Of a stretch of 64,000 nucleotides of DNA, positions 7,999 to 17,356 are shown in pieces; position 1 is the stretch's first letter; every line of letters starts with the position of its first letter. The stretch lies in NCBI GenBank assembly GCA_963740555.1, contig CAVUES010000008.1, forward strand, positions 192,355 to 256,354, given 5' to 3'. Source of the DNA: Mayfieldus sp963740555. GTDB taxonomy: Bacteria; Actinomycetota; Thermoleophilia; Solirubrobacterales; 70-9. Under the pieces are notes generated by a model. The model had not been told where the DNA came from. It saw only the letters and a program-made list of their open reading frames with translations, and searched no databases. A program made the translations under genes and the position numbers.

Positions 7999-8544
7999 TT
8001 ACGACTGGTTGAAAAAGCCCTTGTCGATCAACCGCGCCTTTTCCTCGGCGGAGACTTCGACGTTGCGCGGCGTCAGCAGGAACACCTTCTCGGCGATCCG
8101 CTGCATGCCTCCGTCGAGCGCATAGGTGAGGCCGGAGGCGAAGTCGATCAGCCGCTTGGAGAGCTCGTGGTCGGTGGTCTGGAGGTTGAGGATCACCGGC
8201 ACCGCCCGCTTGAACTGGTCGGCGACCTGCTGGGCGTCGTTGAAGTTGCGCGGGATCACCAGGTGGACCTGGACGTCACTTCCGCCGTTGCCGACCGGAC
8301 GCAGGACGCTGGTCCGACTACCGGCCATCGGCTCGTCGTCGGAGAAGATGTCGTCGATCTCGTCCCGCCTGCGGCGTGCGGTCGGCAGGCGCCGCACCGG
8401 GGCCGGCTCGCGCCCTCCGGACTCGAAGACCTCCTCGGCGCCGGTCTCGGGCTCGTATCCCTCGTCGTAGTCGGGACCGTAGTCGTGGTCCTCGGCGAGC
8501 CCGAAATAGACCAGCGCACGATGCCATGTGTCTCTAAGAGCCAT
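7999..8544 (-). CDS. sepF: Cell division protein SepF
   Basis: Membrane-binding partner of FtsZ that anchors the Z-ring in Gram-positive bacteria. It has 181 residues. The N-terminal amphipathic region (MALRDTWHRALVYFGLAED) should bind membrane, an acidic linker follows, and the SepF core runs from about residue 90 (VHLVIPRNFNDAQQVADQF, then LSKRLIDFASGLTYALDG and FLLTPRNVEV). It is followed by proC and preceded by yggS, the standard downstream flank of the division cluster. Its presence supports an actinobacterial or firmicute-type division apparatus. Confidence 0.96.
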   Translation of the reverse strand: MALRDTWHRALVYFGLAEDHDYGPDYDEGYEPETGAEEVFESGGREPAPVRRLPTARRRRDEIDDIFSDDEPMAGSRTSVLRPVGNGGSDVQVHLVIPRNFNDAQQVADQFKRAVPVILNLQTTDHELSKRLIDFASGLTYALDGGMQRIAEKVFLLTPRNVEVSAEEKARLIDKGFFNQS

Positions 8545-8611
8545 CTTTGGGCGTTTTCGGCTTCCGGACGCCTATTCCTGCCCCCATTATGACCCGCGCG
8601 GCCGCGTCGCG

Positions 8612-9247
8612 CTACGCATAGAGCACCGTGCCGAGGCGGATGATCGTCGCCCCCTCCTCGACCGCGACCGCCCAATCCTGGCTCGTCCCCATCGAAAGGC
8701 GCTCCAGACCGCGCTCGGCGGCGAGCTCCGCCAGGCGCGCGAAGTGAGGCCGCGAGGCCTCCGGGTCCTCGCTGAACGGCGGCATCGTCATCAGCCCGCC
8801 GACCCGCACCGGGCAGCGCTCGATGAAGGCGTCCAGCTCCGCCGGCGCGACTCCGCCCTTGCCCTCCTCCCCGGCCACGTTCACCTCCACCAGCACCTCG
8901 GTTTCGGCGCCCGCGTGGCGGCCAAGCTGCTCCAGAACCGAGTCCGTCGCCACCGAGTGGATCAGACGGCAGATCGGCAGCAGCGCCTTCACCTTGCGGC
9001 TCTGGATGTTGCCGATGAAGTCCCACTGAAAGGCGTCGCCCCAGCGCTCCCGTTTCGCCTCCAGGTCCTGGAGCCGGTTCTCCCCCACCAGGCGAACCCC
9101 CGCCTCGGCGAGGGCTCCCAGCTCCTCGACCGGCAGGTACTTGGTCGCCGCCAGCACCTCGACCGACTCGCCGGCCTTCTCCCGCACCCGCCCCAGGTTG
9201 GCGCGGACCCGGTCCGCGTCGATCCCGTGGATCTGGCCCGTCGGCAT
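8612..9247 (-). CDS. YggS family PLP homeostasis protein
   Basis: Single-domain alanine-racemase-fold protein that binds pyridoxal phosphate and maintains its balance. It has 211 residues. The PLP lysine lies in EVLAATKYLP near residue 35. Other motifs are LVGENRLQD, QWDFIGNIQSRK and the C-terminal LSMGTSQDWAVAVEEGAT. Its ATG overlaps the pgeF stop (TGATG). It lies immediately upstream of sepF, the conserved context of this family. Confidence 0.94.
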   Translation of the reverse strand: MPTGQIHGIDADRVRANLGRVREKAGESVEVLAATKYLPVEELGALAEAGVRLVGENRLQDLEAKRERWGDAFQWDFIGNIQSRKVKALLPICRLIHSVATDSVLEQLGRHAGAETEVLVEVNVAGEEGKGGVAPAELDAFIERCPVRVGGLMTMPPFSEDPEASRPHFARLAELAAERGLERLSMGTSQDWAVAVEEGATIIRLGTVLYA

Positions 9248-9990
9248 CAGCCGTCCTCGATCCAGACGATGCCGGCCTGGCGCCCGCTGCGCTCTCCGTC
9301 GCGCCGATGGGAGAAGAAGAGCTCGGGCTCGCAGCTGGTGCAGATCTCGGCGCTCTCGATCCGCTCGACGCCGGCGGCGCGAAGCTGGCGCCATCCCACC
9401 TCGGCGAGATCGAGCATCCGGCCGTCGGCGACGCCGTCGCCGAGCTCGGCGAAGAGCTCCAGGACCTCCGACCCGACCTCGTAACAGCAGCGGCCGATGC
9501 CCGGCCCGATCGCCGCTCTCTCCGCTTTCACGGCGTCGACCCCGCGGGCGACGATCCCCGCCGCCAGCCCGCGCCACCCGCAGTGCAGCATTGCCACCCC
9601 GCCCGGGCCCGACAACGCGACGGGCAGGCAGTCCGCGACCAGCACCAGCGGCGCCAAACCGGCGCTGGCGGTGAAGTGGCCGTCGACCTCGACCAGAGGG
9701 CTGCCCGGGTGCGCGTAGGGGCTCGGGTCCTGAGCCCTGCCGTGCTCGAGCAGGTCCGACCCGTGCACCTGCAGGCCCATCAGGACGCGATCGGGTGCCA
9801 GTCCGAGTACGGCGGCGAGCCGGGTGCGGTTCTCGAGCACCGCTCCGCGCTCATCGCCGGTCAGGATTCCCAGGTTCAGGCTCTCGAAGGGACTCTCGCT
9901 GACTCCGCCCTGGCGACCCGAGAACGCGACCCTCGCCCGAGGGAGCTCGGCCTCCAGCCAGCGCACGCCGGCATTCTCACGCCACTCCAT
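9247..9990 (-). CDS. pgeF: Polyphenol oxidase family protein (laccase domain, YfiH/PgeF)
   Basis: Multicopper-type laccase-domain protein of the YfiH/YlmD family; members include purine nucleoside-cleaving enzymes and a peptidoglycan editing factor. 247 residues from the ATG at 9990. The metal and active-site residues are visible: GLQVHGSDL, LVADCLPVAL with its Cys, and AMLHCGWRGLAAGI with CH. The C-terminal segment CTSCEPELFFSHRRDGERSG is also typical. The frame extends further upstream, but that part overlaps cca. It overlaps cca by 14 bases and yggS by 3. Confidence 0.92.
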   Translation of the reverse strand: MEWRENAGVRWLEAELPRARVAFSGRQGGVSESPFESLNLGILTGDERGAVLENRTRLAAVLGLAPDRVLMGLQVHGSDLLEHGRAQDPSPYAHPGSPLVEVDGHFTASAGLAPLVLVADCLPVALSGPGGVAMLHCGWRGLAAGIVARGVDAVKAERAAIGPGIGRCCYEVGSEVLELFAELGDGVADGRMLDLAEVGWRQLRAAGVERIESAEICTSCEPELFFSHRRDGERSGRQAGIVWIEDG

Positions 9991-11137
9991 TGCCGTCCTC
10001 TGGATTCTTGTTCCTTGTTCCTTGTTCCTTGGCTGCGTCGAGGGCCGCACGAAGCTCCTCGTCGCGTCCGTCGATCTCGCCGTCCAGCTTCTGTCTCAGG
10101 GCCGCCCTCAGGGCAAGCCCCACCGCGGGCCCCTCCGGCACTCCCGCCTCGATCAGGTCGTCGCCGTCGATCTCAAGCGTCACGCCGCGCCAATCGCGGA
10201 CGTAGTCGTCGAGCCACTCGCCGCCCATCGCCCGGGCCAGGAGGAGCTCCTCGGGCCGAGCCCCGCGAGCCAGCTCGACCCCTTCGGAGGGGCGCGATGG
10301 CGCCGCCGCGGCCAATTCGGCCTCGCGGCCGACCGGGCCGAGCGCGGCGACGAGCATCGCCCGCGGGCGGGCGGCGATCTCGCTCCAGGGCGGCCCCTCG
10401 AGCAGGGCATCGACGGCGGGCAGCAGCTCCGCCGCGCCGTGGCGCGGACGCACCAGCCCCCACTCCGCGGCCAGCTGGAGACCCCGCGCCGCCTCGGGCT
10501 CCGACGCGAGCTTCAACAGCTCGGCTGCACGGCGATCCGCGGAGACGGAGCCCAGGTCCGCGCCTCTGAGCAGCTCGGCCGTCCGCGGTTCGGGCTCGAG
10601 GTCGAGGCGGGCGGCATAGCGCGCCGCCCGCAGGGCCCGGGTGGGGTCGTCGATGAAGGACCGATCGTGCAGCACGCGCAGCAGGCCGGCTGCGAGGTCG
10701 TCGCATCCCGACAATGGATCGATCAGCTCTGGGTCGCCCTGTAGAGGCCAGGCGATCGCATTGACGGTGAAGTCGCGCCGCGCCAGATCCTCCCGCAGCG
10801 ACGCAGGCTTGACCTCCGGGAGCGCCCCGGGCGCCGGGTAGGACTCGGTGCGGGTGCTGGTCAGGTCGATCTCCATCCCGCCCAGGGTCGTCTCAGCGGT
10901 CAGGAAGGGCTCGTGCTCGATCACGTCGCCGCCGAGACTCCGCGCCACCGCGACGGCGTCCCCCTCGACCGCGACGTCGAGGTTCTTCGGCGCCCGTCCG
11001 AGCAGCAGGTCGCGCACCGCGCCACCGACGAGATACAGCGGCGCGCCGGCAGCGGCCTCACGCAGCCGATCGAGCTCCGGTATCGCAGCCGGCACCGCGG
11101 CCGCGAGGTCAGCCTCGAATCGCCTTGACGTTCGCAT
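9977..11137 (-). CDS. CCA tRNA nucleotidyltransferase / poly(A) polymerase family protein
   Basis: Nucleotidyltransferase of class II type, predicted to add or repair the 3' CCA of tRNA. It has 386 residues. Signatures are YLVGGAVRDLLLGRAPKNLD near residue 35 with the catalytic D-x-A-V-E-G-D, and the RRDFTVNAIAW motif near residue 140; RALRAARYAARL follows. No C-terminal HD domain is obvious. The 3' end carries three copies of a 7-bp repeat TTGTTCC, giving EQGTRNKNPE. It starts 33 bp from the divergent propeller gene. Confidence 0.88.
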   Translation of the reverse strand: MRTSRRFEADLAAAVPAAIPELDRLREAAAGAPLYLVGGAVRDLLLGRAPKNLDVAVEGDAVAVARSLGGDVIEHEPFLTAETTLGGMEIDLTSTRTESYPAPGALPEVKPASLREDLARRDFTVNAIAWPLQGDPELIDPLSGCDDLAAGLLRVLHDRSFIDDPTRALRAARYAARLDLEPEPRTAELLRGADLGSVSADRRAAELLKLASEPEAARGLQLAAEWGLVRPRHGAAELLPAVDALLEGPPWSEIAARPRAMLVAALGPVGREAELAAAAPSRPSEGVELARGARPEELLLARAMGGEWLDDYVRDWRGVTLEIDGDDLIEAGVPEGPAVGLALRAALRQKLDGEIDGRDEELRAALDAAKEQGTRNKNPEDGNGVA

Positions 11138-11170
11138 TAGCCCCTTTCCGTAGCATGGTCGGCTCGCCGG

Positions 11171-12685
11171 ATGCCCGACAAGCCTCCCTCAACCTGGTGG
11201 CGGCGCGCTTGGACACGCCTGCGCGCCGCGACGAACCCGAAGACCGTGGTCGCCGTCGCGAGAGCGCATCCGGCGCGCTTCGCGGTGGCCTCCGCCGTCA
11301 TCCTAGGCTTGATCGCCGTCGGCGCCGTCGCCGCATACAACTTCGCTCGCAGGCCCCCCGACGTGCGCAACGCGGACGTCGCGTTTGCGCCCAAGGAGAC
11401 GAAGCCGAAGCACAAGACGGTCGACTGGCCGCTGTATGGATACAACCAGCGGCGCACCCGCTACCTGCCGGCCAAGGGCATCAAGCCCCCATTTCGAAAG
11501 CTTTGGTCCTACGGCGGCAGGCCGCTGCTCGAATTCCCGCCGGTCTATGTCAACGGCACGCTTTACGCGATCGACAACGACGGCAACGTGTTCGCGCTCG
11601 ACGCCGATACCGGCAAGGTTCTCTGGAAGCGGCGCGTCGCCCAGCTCAACGCCTCGTCGCCGACCTACTCGCATCACCGCCTCTATGTCGTCAATCTCGT
11701 TCCGGGCCAGATCCTCAGCCTCGACCCGAAGGACGGCCACACAGTGTGGAAGAAAGAGCTGCCCGGTCGCACCGAGTCCTCGCCGGTGGTCGTCGGCAAC
11801 CGTGCTTTCTTCGGTGACGAGAGCGGGACTATGTACGCGGTCGACCGCCGCAACGGCCATACGATTTGGACCGCACAGCTCTGCGGTGCAATCAAGGGGG
11901 CCCCGGCCTACGAGCACGGAATCCTCTACGACGGCGATTACGGCGGCTGCATGACCGCAGTCAACGCAGAGAGCGGCAAGATCAAGTGGCAGACCAGCTC
12001 GCAGGGCCTCGGCCTCGGTGTCACGGGAGAGTTCTACTCGACCCCGGCAGTCGCCTTCGGCCGCGTCTACGCGGGCAACAACGACCACCGCGTCTACAGT
12101 TTCGAAGCCTCAAACGGCCAGCTCGCCTGGAGCCACTCGACCGGCGGCTATGTCTATTCGGGGCCCACGGTCGCCGACACGCCCACCACCGGGCCGACCG
12201 TCTACATCGGCTCGATCGACGGCAACATATACGCGCTCGACGCAAAGTCCGGCGATACGCGCTGGAGCCACTCTGCCGGCGGGCCGGTGATCGGCTCGCT
12301 GAGCGCGGTCGGCAACATCGTCTACGTCGCCAGCTTCTCTCCCAAGCAGACGAACGGCTTCTCGATGAAGGACGGCCGCAAAGTCTTCCACTACGAAACC
12401 GGCGCCTACACGCCGGTGATCTCTGACGGCCACTGGCTCTATCTGACCGGGTACTCGAGCATCACGGCGCTTCGGCCGCTGACCCAGAAGCAGATCAAGG
12501 GACGGGCGAAGGCCAGGAGAGAGAAGGCGGCCCGCAAGCGTCGGCGTCAAGCCGAGCGCAGGAAGCGCCAGGCGCAGGCAAAGAAGCAGCGCCCGCAGGC
12601 CAAGCAGAGCCAGGCAAAGGCAGGCAAGGGCAACCCTCAGGGAAAGCCCGCCCCGAAGAAGCAAGGTGGAGGGAACGGGCACTGA
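11171..12685 (+). CDS. Membrane-anchored PQQ-binding-like beta-propeller protein
   Basis: 504 residues. A basic cytosolic N-terminus is followed by one hydrophobic segment (FAVASAVILGLIAVGAVAAY, about residues 38-57) and then repeated propeller blades with the hallmark AxDxxTGxxxW pattern, for example ALDADTGKVLWKRRVAQ, SLDPKDGHTVWKKEL and AVDRRNGHTIW. The last 60 or so residues are very rich in Lys, Arg and Gln. The outward-facing propeller resembles BamB or PQQ-dehydrogenase blades, but no catalytic partner is seen, so a binding or scaffold role is more likely. It overlaps the deacetylase gene, suggesting joint function at the envelope. Confidence 0.85.
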   Translation: MPDKPPSTWWRRAWTRLRAATNPKTVVAVARAHPARFAVASAVILGLIAVGAVAAYNFARRPPDVRNADVAFAPKETKPKHKTVDWPLYGYNQRRTRYLPAKGIKPPFRKLWSYGGRPLLEFPPVYVNGTLYAIDNDGNVFALDADTGKVLWKRRVAQLNASSPTYSHHRLYVVNLVPGQILSLDPKDGHTVWKKELPGRTESSPVVVGNRAFFGDESGTMYAVDRRNGHTIWTAQLCGAIKGAPAYEHGILYDGDYGGCMTAVNAESGKIKWQTSSQGLGLGVTGEFYSTPAVAFGRVYAGNNDHRVYSFEASNGQLAWSHSTGGYVYSGPTVADTPTTGPTVYIGSIDGNIYALDAKSGDTRWSHSAGGPVIGSLSAVGNIVYVASFSPKQTNGFSMKDGRKVFHYETGAYTPVISDGHWLYLTGYSSITALRPLTQKQIKGRAKARREKAARKRRRQAERRKRQAQAKKQRPQAKQSQAKAGKGNPQGKPAPKKQGGGNGH

Positions 12686-13616
12686 CCGAATCGCGGCGCG
12701 CCGGGAAGCCGCGCGTCGCAGGCGCCGCGCGCGCCGCCGTCGGATCTTCGCCGGCTCGGCGCTGGTCGCCGCGGCGGCCGCTGTTGCGATCGTCGTGGTG
12801 GTCGGTGGTGGGGGCGGCGGGAGCTCCGGCTCGGCGAACGGCGAACGGCAGTCGGGCGCGGCGAACCCGGACGGCGGCGCTAACGCCGCATTGGTCCGCA
12901 ACGCGAAGCCGCAGCCCGGCTGGACGCCGCACACCGGCCCGGTGCCGATTCTCGAGTACCACGTGCTCGGCGACGTGATCCCGGGCGCGCCCTATCCGGA
13001 GCTGTTCGTCTCGCGTCCCGCCTTCCGCCAGCAAATGAACTGGCTCGACCGGCACGGCTATCAGGCGGTCACCCTCGATCGGATCGAGCGGGCCTGGTAC
13101 CACGGCGGCACGCTGCCGGCGAAGCCGGTGGTGCTCTCCTTCGACGACGGCTACCGGCCCCAATTCACCTTCGCGCTGCCGGTGCTCCGAAAGCACGGCT
13201 GGCCAGGGCTGCTCAACCTGAAGGCGCAGGGCTCCGACCTCTACACGAGCAATGTGCAGGCCATGCTCCGCGCCGGCTGGGAGCTCGCCGCCCACACGAT
13301 CCACCACCTCGACCTGACCACGCTCGACGCCGCGCAGCTGAAGCTGGAGGTGGCGGGCTCCCGATCGATCCTGCGCCGCGAGTACAAGGTCCCGGTCGAC
13401 AACTTCTGCTACCCGGCGGGCCGCTTCGACTCGACCGTGATCGCGGCGGTGAAGGCCGCAGGCTACGTCGGCGCCACGACCGAGATCCCCGGCGACGCCA
13501 GCCGCGGCAAGCCGTACGAACTCGACCGCTTCGAGATCCTCGGGTCGACCGGGGTGTCGGGGCTGGTGGCGGACCTCTCCGGTGGCGGGTCCAATGGCGC
13601 CCACGTTCCAGGCTAG
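12666..13616 (+). CDS. Secreted or membrane-anchored polysaccharide deacetylase (NodB homology)
   Basis: 316 residues starting at a GTG that overlaps the propeller gene by 20 bases. A strongly basic N-terminus precedes one membrane segment (about residues 27-45) and a Gly/Ser linker. The NodB-type domain begins near residue 95: the first motif LSFDDGYRP carries the two Asp residues, AHTIHHLDL holds the metal-binding His pair, and CYPAGRFDSTVI is motif 3. Such enzymes remove acetyl groups from cell-wall or exopolysaccharide sugars. Together with the preceding propeller and the opposing glycosyltransferase this suggests envelope glycan work. Confidence 0.9.
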   Translation: MEGTGTDRIAARREAARRRRRARRRRIFAGSALVAAAAAVAIVVVVGGGGGGSSGSANGERQSGAANPDGGANAALVRNAKPQPGWTPHTGPVPILEYHVLGDVIPGAPYPELFVSRPAFRQQMNWLDRHGYQAVTLDRIERAWYHGGTLPAKPVVLSFDDGYRPQFTFALPVLRKHGWPGLLNLKAQGSDLYTSNVQAMLRAGWELAAHTIHHLDLTTLDAAQLKLEVAGSRSILRREYKVPVDNFCYPAGRFDSTVIAAVKAAGYVGATTEIPGDASRGKPYELDRFEILGSTGVSGLVADLSGGGSNGAHVPG

Positions 13617-13622
13617 AGGGCG

Positions 13623-15116
13623 TCAACGACCCCCTACGAGGACCGAGGCGACGGGGCCTCCGCCCACCAGGCGGCCCTGATCGAGCACTCGCAAGGGCAC
13701 CGTGACGGGCACCGCCGAACGGAAGCGCGTGAGGGTGAAGTTCCAGCTCACCGGCTCCGCTCCGACACGGCGGAAGCTGCGCGGCAGCAGCCGGCGCGCG
13801 TAGCGGTTGGCACTCGAGGCCGAGCCCACCAGGTCGATCTCCCTCAGGGGCGGAAGCCACCCGCTGGCGCGGTGAGCGTCGAGGTAGAACATCAACGGCC
13901 AGTCCGCGAAGTAGCGCACGCAGACGACCGCGCGCGGGAAGCGCGCCGGACCGATCTTGGCGGCCGCGTTGGCGAGGTTCTCCCGCTGGTACCTCTGTGA
14001 GCGATCGATCTGGATCGTGAAAGCGAGGCCCGCGAGGCAGAACGCCGCGGCCAGGCCGAGGCCCGCGAGGCCGGCCCTCCTGACCCCGAACCCAGCGGCG
14101 ATCAGGACGATCAGCGGGAGGAAGACCGGCAGCATGTTGCGTCCGACCAGATAGTCCTTGCCGGCGAGCGCGAGCAGCAGCGGCGCCAGCACCCCGGCTA
14201 ATGCCAGAAACAGGACCGGGGCCACGGCCCGCCGCTCGCCCGCGTCGGATCGAGCAGCGAGCAGGAAAGCAGCCAAGATCGCAAGCGCCGCCGGAAGCAG
14301 GAGCGGGAACGGGCCCGCCAGTCGCCGCCCGTGCTCGTCGCCGTTGTCGTCGCCGACAAGCTTTGCCGCGGTGCGCTCGAGCCGATGCCCGAGCGGCTCC
14401 TTCGCGATCCAGCGCGCGTGCTGGTTCGACTGCTGATGGAGGGCGATGGGCAAGAGAAGCGCTCCAGCCGCCACCACGCAGGTGCAGGCGATCAGAACCT
14501 GTCGTCGACCGACAAGCCGCCACAGCATCAGGGCGGCCTCTGGCGCCACCACGAAGATGGCGAAGTAGTGGGTCGCGAGCGCCAGGGCCGAGAACAGCCC
14601 CCAGCCCACGAGGGCCCCGCGACCCGGCCCTTCCTCGGGGGCCCGCAGCACACGCGCAAAGAAGTAGAAGGACAGGCAGGTGAGCAGGAAGACGAGGGAG
14701 TAGGCGCGGGCGTCCTGCGAGAACCAGATCAGGACCGGATTGACGGCGACGATCGCCGCCGCGATCAGGCCCACGCGGCGCGTTGTCAGCTTCGACGCCG
14801 CCAGGTAGAGGACGACGATCGAGGCTGTGCCGGCGAGCGCCGACAGCGAGCGGAGACCCACTTCGCCGACACCGAACAGACGCGACCAGAACCAGGCGAC
14901 GGCGTAGTAGAGCGGCGGGCTCGACTCGCTGTTGGGCACCGTCGAGAGCGTGTCGAAGAGGCTCGGATGCAGGACCCGGATCGCGGTCACCGCCTCGTCG
15001 TAGCGGTAGCTCTGCAGTCCCAGGGTGGCGAAACGCAGGCCGGCGCCGAGAAGCACGATCGCGGCGAGACCCACCAGTTCCGGCCGTTGGCGAGCCAGCC
15101 GGCGAGCCCCTTGCAT
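13623..15116 (-). CDS. GT-C family glycosyltransferase (ArnT/PMT-like)
   Basis: 497 residues and about ten hydrophobic segments. The first periplasmic loop carries the acidic motif YRYDEAVTAIR near residue 40, typical of family 39 or 83 enzymes that use polyprenyl-phosphate sugars, followed by SSPPLYYAVAWFW. The C-terminal 120 residues form a soluble domain. The acceptor is unknown; protein O-mannosylation or wall glycan modification are options. It shares a TAATG junction with hisF, so its translation is coupled to a histidine gene without an obvious functional link. It converges on the deacetylase gene with a 6-bp gap. Confidence 0.85.
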   Translation of the reverse strand: MQGARRLARQRPELVGLAAIVLLGAGLRFATLGLQSYRYDEAVTAIRVLHPSLFDTLSTVPNSESSPPLYYAVAWFWSRLFGVGEVGLRSLSALAGTASIVVLYLAASKLTTRRVGLIAAAIVAVNPVLIWFSQDARAYSLVFLLTCLSFYFFARVLRAPEEGPGRGALVGWGLFSALALATHYFAIFVVAPEAALMLWRLVGRRQVLIACTCVVAAGALLLPIALHQQSNQHARWIAKEPLGHRLERTAAKLVGDDNGDEHGRRLAGPFPLLLPAALAILAAFLLAARSDAGERRAVAPVLFLALAGVLAPLLLALAGKDYLVGRNMLPVFLPLIVLIAAGFGVRRAGLAGLGLAAAFCLAGLAFTIQIDRSQRYQRENLANAAAKIGPARFPRAVVCVRYFADWPLMFYLDAHRASGWLPPLREIDLVGSASSANRYARRLLPRSFRRVGAEPVSWNFTLTRFRSAVPVTVPLRVLDQGRLVGGGPVASVLVGGR

Positions 15117-15940
15117 TAGAGCCGCACGGGAATCCCGCGCTCCGCGAGGTGCTGCTTGGCGTCGCGCACGCGATATGTGCCGTAGTGGAAGATCGAGGCG
15201 CAGAGCACCGCGTCCGCGCCCCCTTCGACTATCGCCTCCGAGAGATGTTCCAGCTCGCCGGCCCCACCGGAGGCGATCACGGGGACCGGGACAGCATCGG
15301 CGACCGCCCGTGTCAGCCGCAGGTCGTAGCCGTCGGTGGTCCCATCACGGTCCATGCTGGTCAGCAGGACCTCCCCCGCCCCGCGCTCCACCGCCTCGCG
15401 GGCCCATTCGACCGCCTCGCGGCCCTCGGCCAGGCGCCGACCTCCGTTGACGTAGACGTCCCAGTCGCCGTCGCCGAACCAGCCCGGGGGTGCCCCGCAT
15501 GCCGGTGAGAAGTTCGCAGGCAGATCCACCGGAGCCTCCCGCCGCTTGGCGTCGATCGCGATCACCACGCACTGGGCGCCGAACGTCTCCGCCAATTCAG
15601 TCAGCAGCTGCGGCCGCTCGAGGGCGGCCGAATTGACGGAGACCTTGTCGGCCCCCGCGTCGAGAACCGCCTGCGCATCCTCGACCGAGCGGATCCCACC
15701 GCCGATCGTGAACGGGATGAAGACGTTGTCCGCCGTCCGCCGGGCAAGCTCGACGATCGTCTCGCGGTCCTCGTGCGAGGCGGTGATGTCGAGGAAGACC
15801 AGCTCGTCGGCTCCCTCGGCGTCATAGCGCTCGGCCAGCTCGACCGGGTCGCCCGCGTCGCGCAGCCCGACGAAATTGGTGCCCTTGACGACGCGGCCGG
15901 CGTCGACGTCGAGGCAGGGTATGACGCGTTTCAGGACCAC
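15116..15940 (-). CDS. hisF: Imidazole glycerol phosphate synthase, cyclase subunit
   Basis: TIM-barrel partner of HisH that turns PRFAR and ammonia into IGP and AICAR. 274 residues from the GTG at 15940; the frame stays open upstream but has no conserved sequence. Catalytic Asp residues are in IPCLDVDAGRVVKG and LLTSMDRDGTTDGYD, with phosphate-binding IGGGIRSVEDA and VIASGGAGE. A roughly 20-residue insertion around residues 140-165 makes it longer than the usual 250-258. The remaining histidine genes are 22 kb away, so hisF is split from the hisBDGHAZ cluster. Confidence 0.95.
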   Translation of the reverse strand: MVLKRVIPCLDVDAGRVVKGTNFVGLRDAGDPVELAERYDAEGADELVFLDITASHEDRETIVELARRTADNVFIPFTIGGGIRSVEDAQAVLDAGADKVSVNSAALERPQLLTELAETFGAQCVVIAIDAKRREAPVDLPANFSPACGAPPGWFGDGDWDVYVNGGRRLAEGREAVEWAREAVERGAGEVLLTSMDRDGTTDGYDLRLTRAVADAVPVPVIASGGAGELEHLSEAIVEGGADAVLCASIFHYGTYRVRDAKQHLAERGIPVRL

Positions 15941-15998
15941 GCGGGTGAGAGTAACGAGGCTCCCGCGTCGCTCGCGGCCGCAACACACAGGGCGCCAT

Positions 15999-16032
15999 CC
16001 GGCCCGGAGAAGCCCGAGCTCCTCCGGGCCGG
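15999..16032 (-). terminator. Hairpin downstream of the aldose epimerase gene
   Basis: A perfect 11-bp inverted repeat (CCGGCCCGGAG at 15999-16009 with CTCCGGGCCGG at 16022-16032) and a 12-nt loop, 26 bases after the epimerase stop. No T-tract; a GC-rich actinobacterial-type terminator is the likely role. Confidence 0.6.
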
Positions 16033-16057
16033 GTGCGGGCGCAGCGCCCGACCGTCG

Positions 16058-17356
16058 CTACTTCACGGTCGAGAACTGGTAGATGGTCGTCGAGTCGAAC
16101 TGGTCCCCGGGCCGCAGCACGGTCGAGGGGAAATTCGGGTGGTTCGGCGAGTCGGGGAAGTGCTGGGTCTCCAGCGCCAACCCGTCGCCCTGTCGGTACT
16201 GACGGCCGCTCGTTCCGTAGAGCGTCCCGTCGAGGAAATTGCCCGAGTAGAACTGGATCCCGGGCTCCGTCGTGGAGATCGTCAGCTGACGGCCGCTGGA
16301 GGGGTCCACCAGCTCCGCCGCCTTGGTCAGGGAGGTGTCGTCCGCCGCCCGGTTGAGCACCCAGTTGTGGTCATAGCCACGTCCGATCACACGCTGCGGG
16401 TCGTCCTCGCGGATGCGCTCGCCTATCGCGTGGAAGCTACGGAAATCGAACGGGGTGCCGGCCACGGGGTCGACGTCCCCGGTCGGGATCAGGTTGGCGT
16501 CATCCGGCGTGTATCGGTCGGCATTGAGCTTCAGCTGATGGTCGTAGATCGTCCCCGAACCCTCCCCAGCCAGGTTCCAATAGGCGTGATTGGTGAGGTT
16601 GACGACCGTCGGCGCGTCCGTCGTCGCCGCGTAGTGGATGCGCAGCCGGTTGTGCGTGTCGAGTGTGTACGTGACCTCGGTCTTCAGCGTGCCGGGATAG
16701 CCCGTCGTGCAGGGCGGGGTGCTCGGCTGGCTCGGCGTGCATCCCTCGCCCGCCGGGCTGGTGTACTCGAGCTTGACGCCCGCCGTGTCGCCGGTCTGGA
16801 ACGGCGTCGCCTCCCAGGCCTTGACGTTGAACCCCCCAAAGCCTCCGTGCAGGCTGTTGGGCGGGTTGTTGATGTCGAGCGAATAGTCGTTTCCGTCGAG
16901 CGTGAACCTGCCGTTGGCGATCCGATTGCCGTAACGGCCGATGATCGCGCCGAAGTACGGATTCGACTTCTTGTAGGCGTCGCTCAGGTAACCCGCGAGG
17001 TCCTTGAAGCCGAGCGTCACGTTCGCCCGGTTCCCGTGTCGATCCGGCGTCCAGAGCTGTTCGAGGATGCCGCCGTAGGAGAGGATCTTCGCCGTCGTGC
17101 TTCCGTTGGAGAGCGTGTAGCGGTCGATCGCCATTCCGTCGGGCAGGGCCCCGAATGGAGGCTTGCTCACGCTGACCTCACCGCCTGAGCCATGCGCATG
17201 CTTTCCATGGTGCCCTGCGTCGCCCCTGCGTGCCTTACCGCCGGCGACGCCCGGAGCCGCGACCACGACCAGGGCCGCAGAGCTGACATTGCCGCGGACA
17301 CGTCCGAGCTTCCGTTTGGGCGCCCGCGGACGGAGAATCAGGGACGAGCGGCGCAT
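16058..17356 (-). CDS. Secreted aldose 1-epimerase
   Basis: Interconverts alpha and beta anomers of aldoses. The catalytic domain (about residues 75-432) has the family motifs NPYFGAIIGRYGNRIANG, NSLHGGFGGF, NLTNHAYWNLAGEG with the catalytic His, GRGYDHNWVLN, and a late acidic ALETQHFPDSPN. The start chosen is the ATG at 17356. It gives a basic N-terminus followed by a short hydrophobic stretch (SSAALVVVAAPGVAGG) that could be an export signal, then a His/Gly/Lys-rich linker; an extracellular location is an inference. This start lies inside a palindromic repeat and only 10 bp from a divergent gene, so it is open to doubt. Confidence 0.85.
   Translation of the reverse strand: MRRSSLILRPRAPKRKLGRVRGNVSSAALVVVAAPGVAGGKARRGDAGHHGKHAHGSGGEVSVSKPPFGALPDGMAIDRYTLSNGSTTAKILSYGGILEQLWTPDRHGNRANVTLGFKDLAGYLSDAYKKSNPYFGAIIGRYGNRIANGRFTLDGNDYSLDINNPPNSLHGGFGGFNVKAWEATPFQTGDTAGVKLEYTSPAGEGCTPSQPSTPPCTTGYPGTLKTEVTYTLDTHNRLRIHYAATTDAPTVVNLTNHAYWNLAGEGSGTIYDHQLKLNADRYTPDDANLIPTGDVDPVAGTPFDFRSFHAIGERIREDDPQRVIGRGYDHNWVLNRAADDTSLTKAAELVDPSSGRQLTISTTEPGIQFYSGNFLDGTLYGTSGRQYRQGDGLALETQHFPDSPNHPNFPSTVLRPGDQFDSTTIYQFSTVK

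Noticed and set aside
10009..10031. Triple TTGTTCC repeat as a regulatory element or CRISPR remnant
   Set aside because: It is very short, has no spacers, and lies in the end of the cca coding region.
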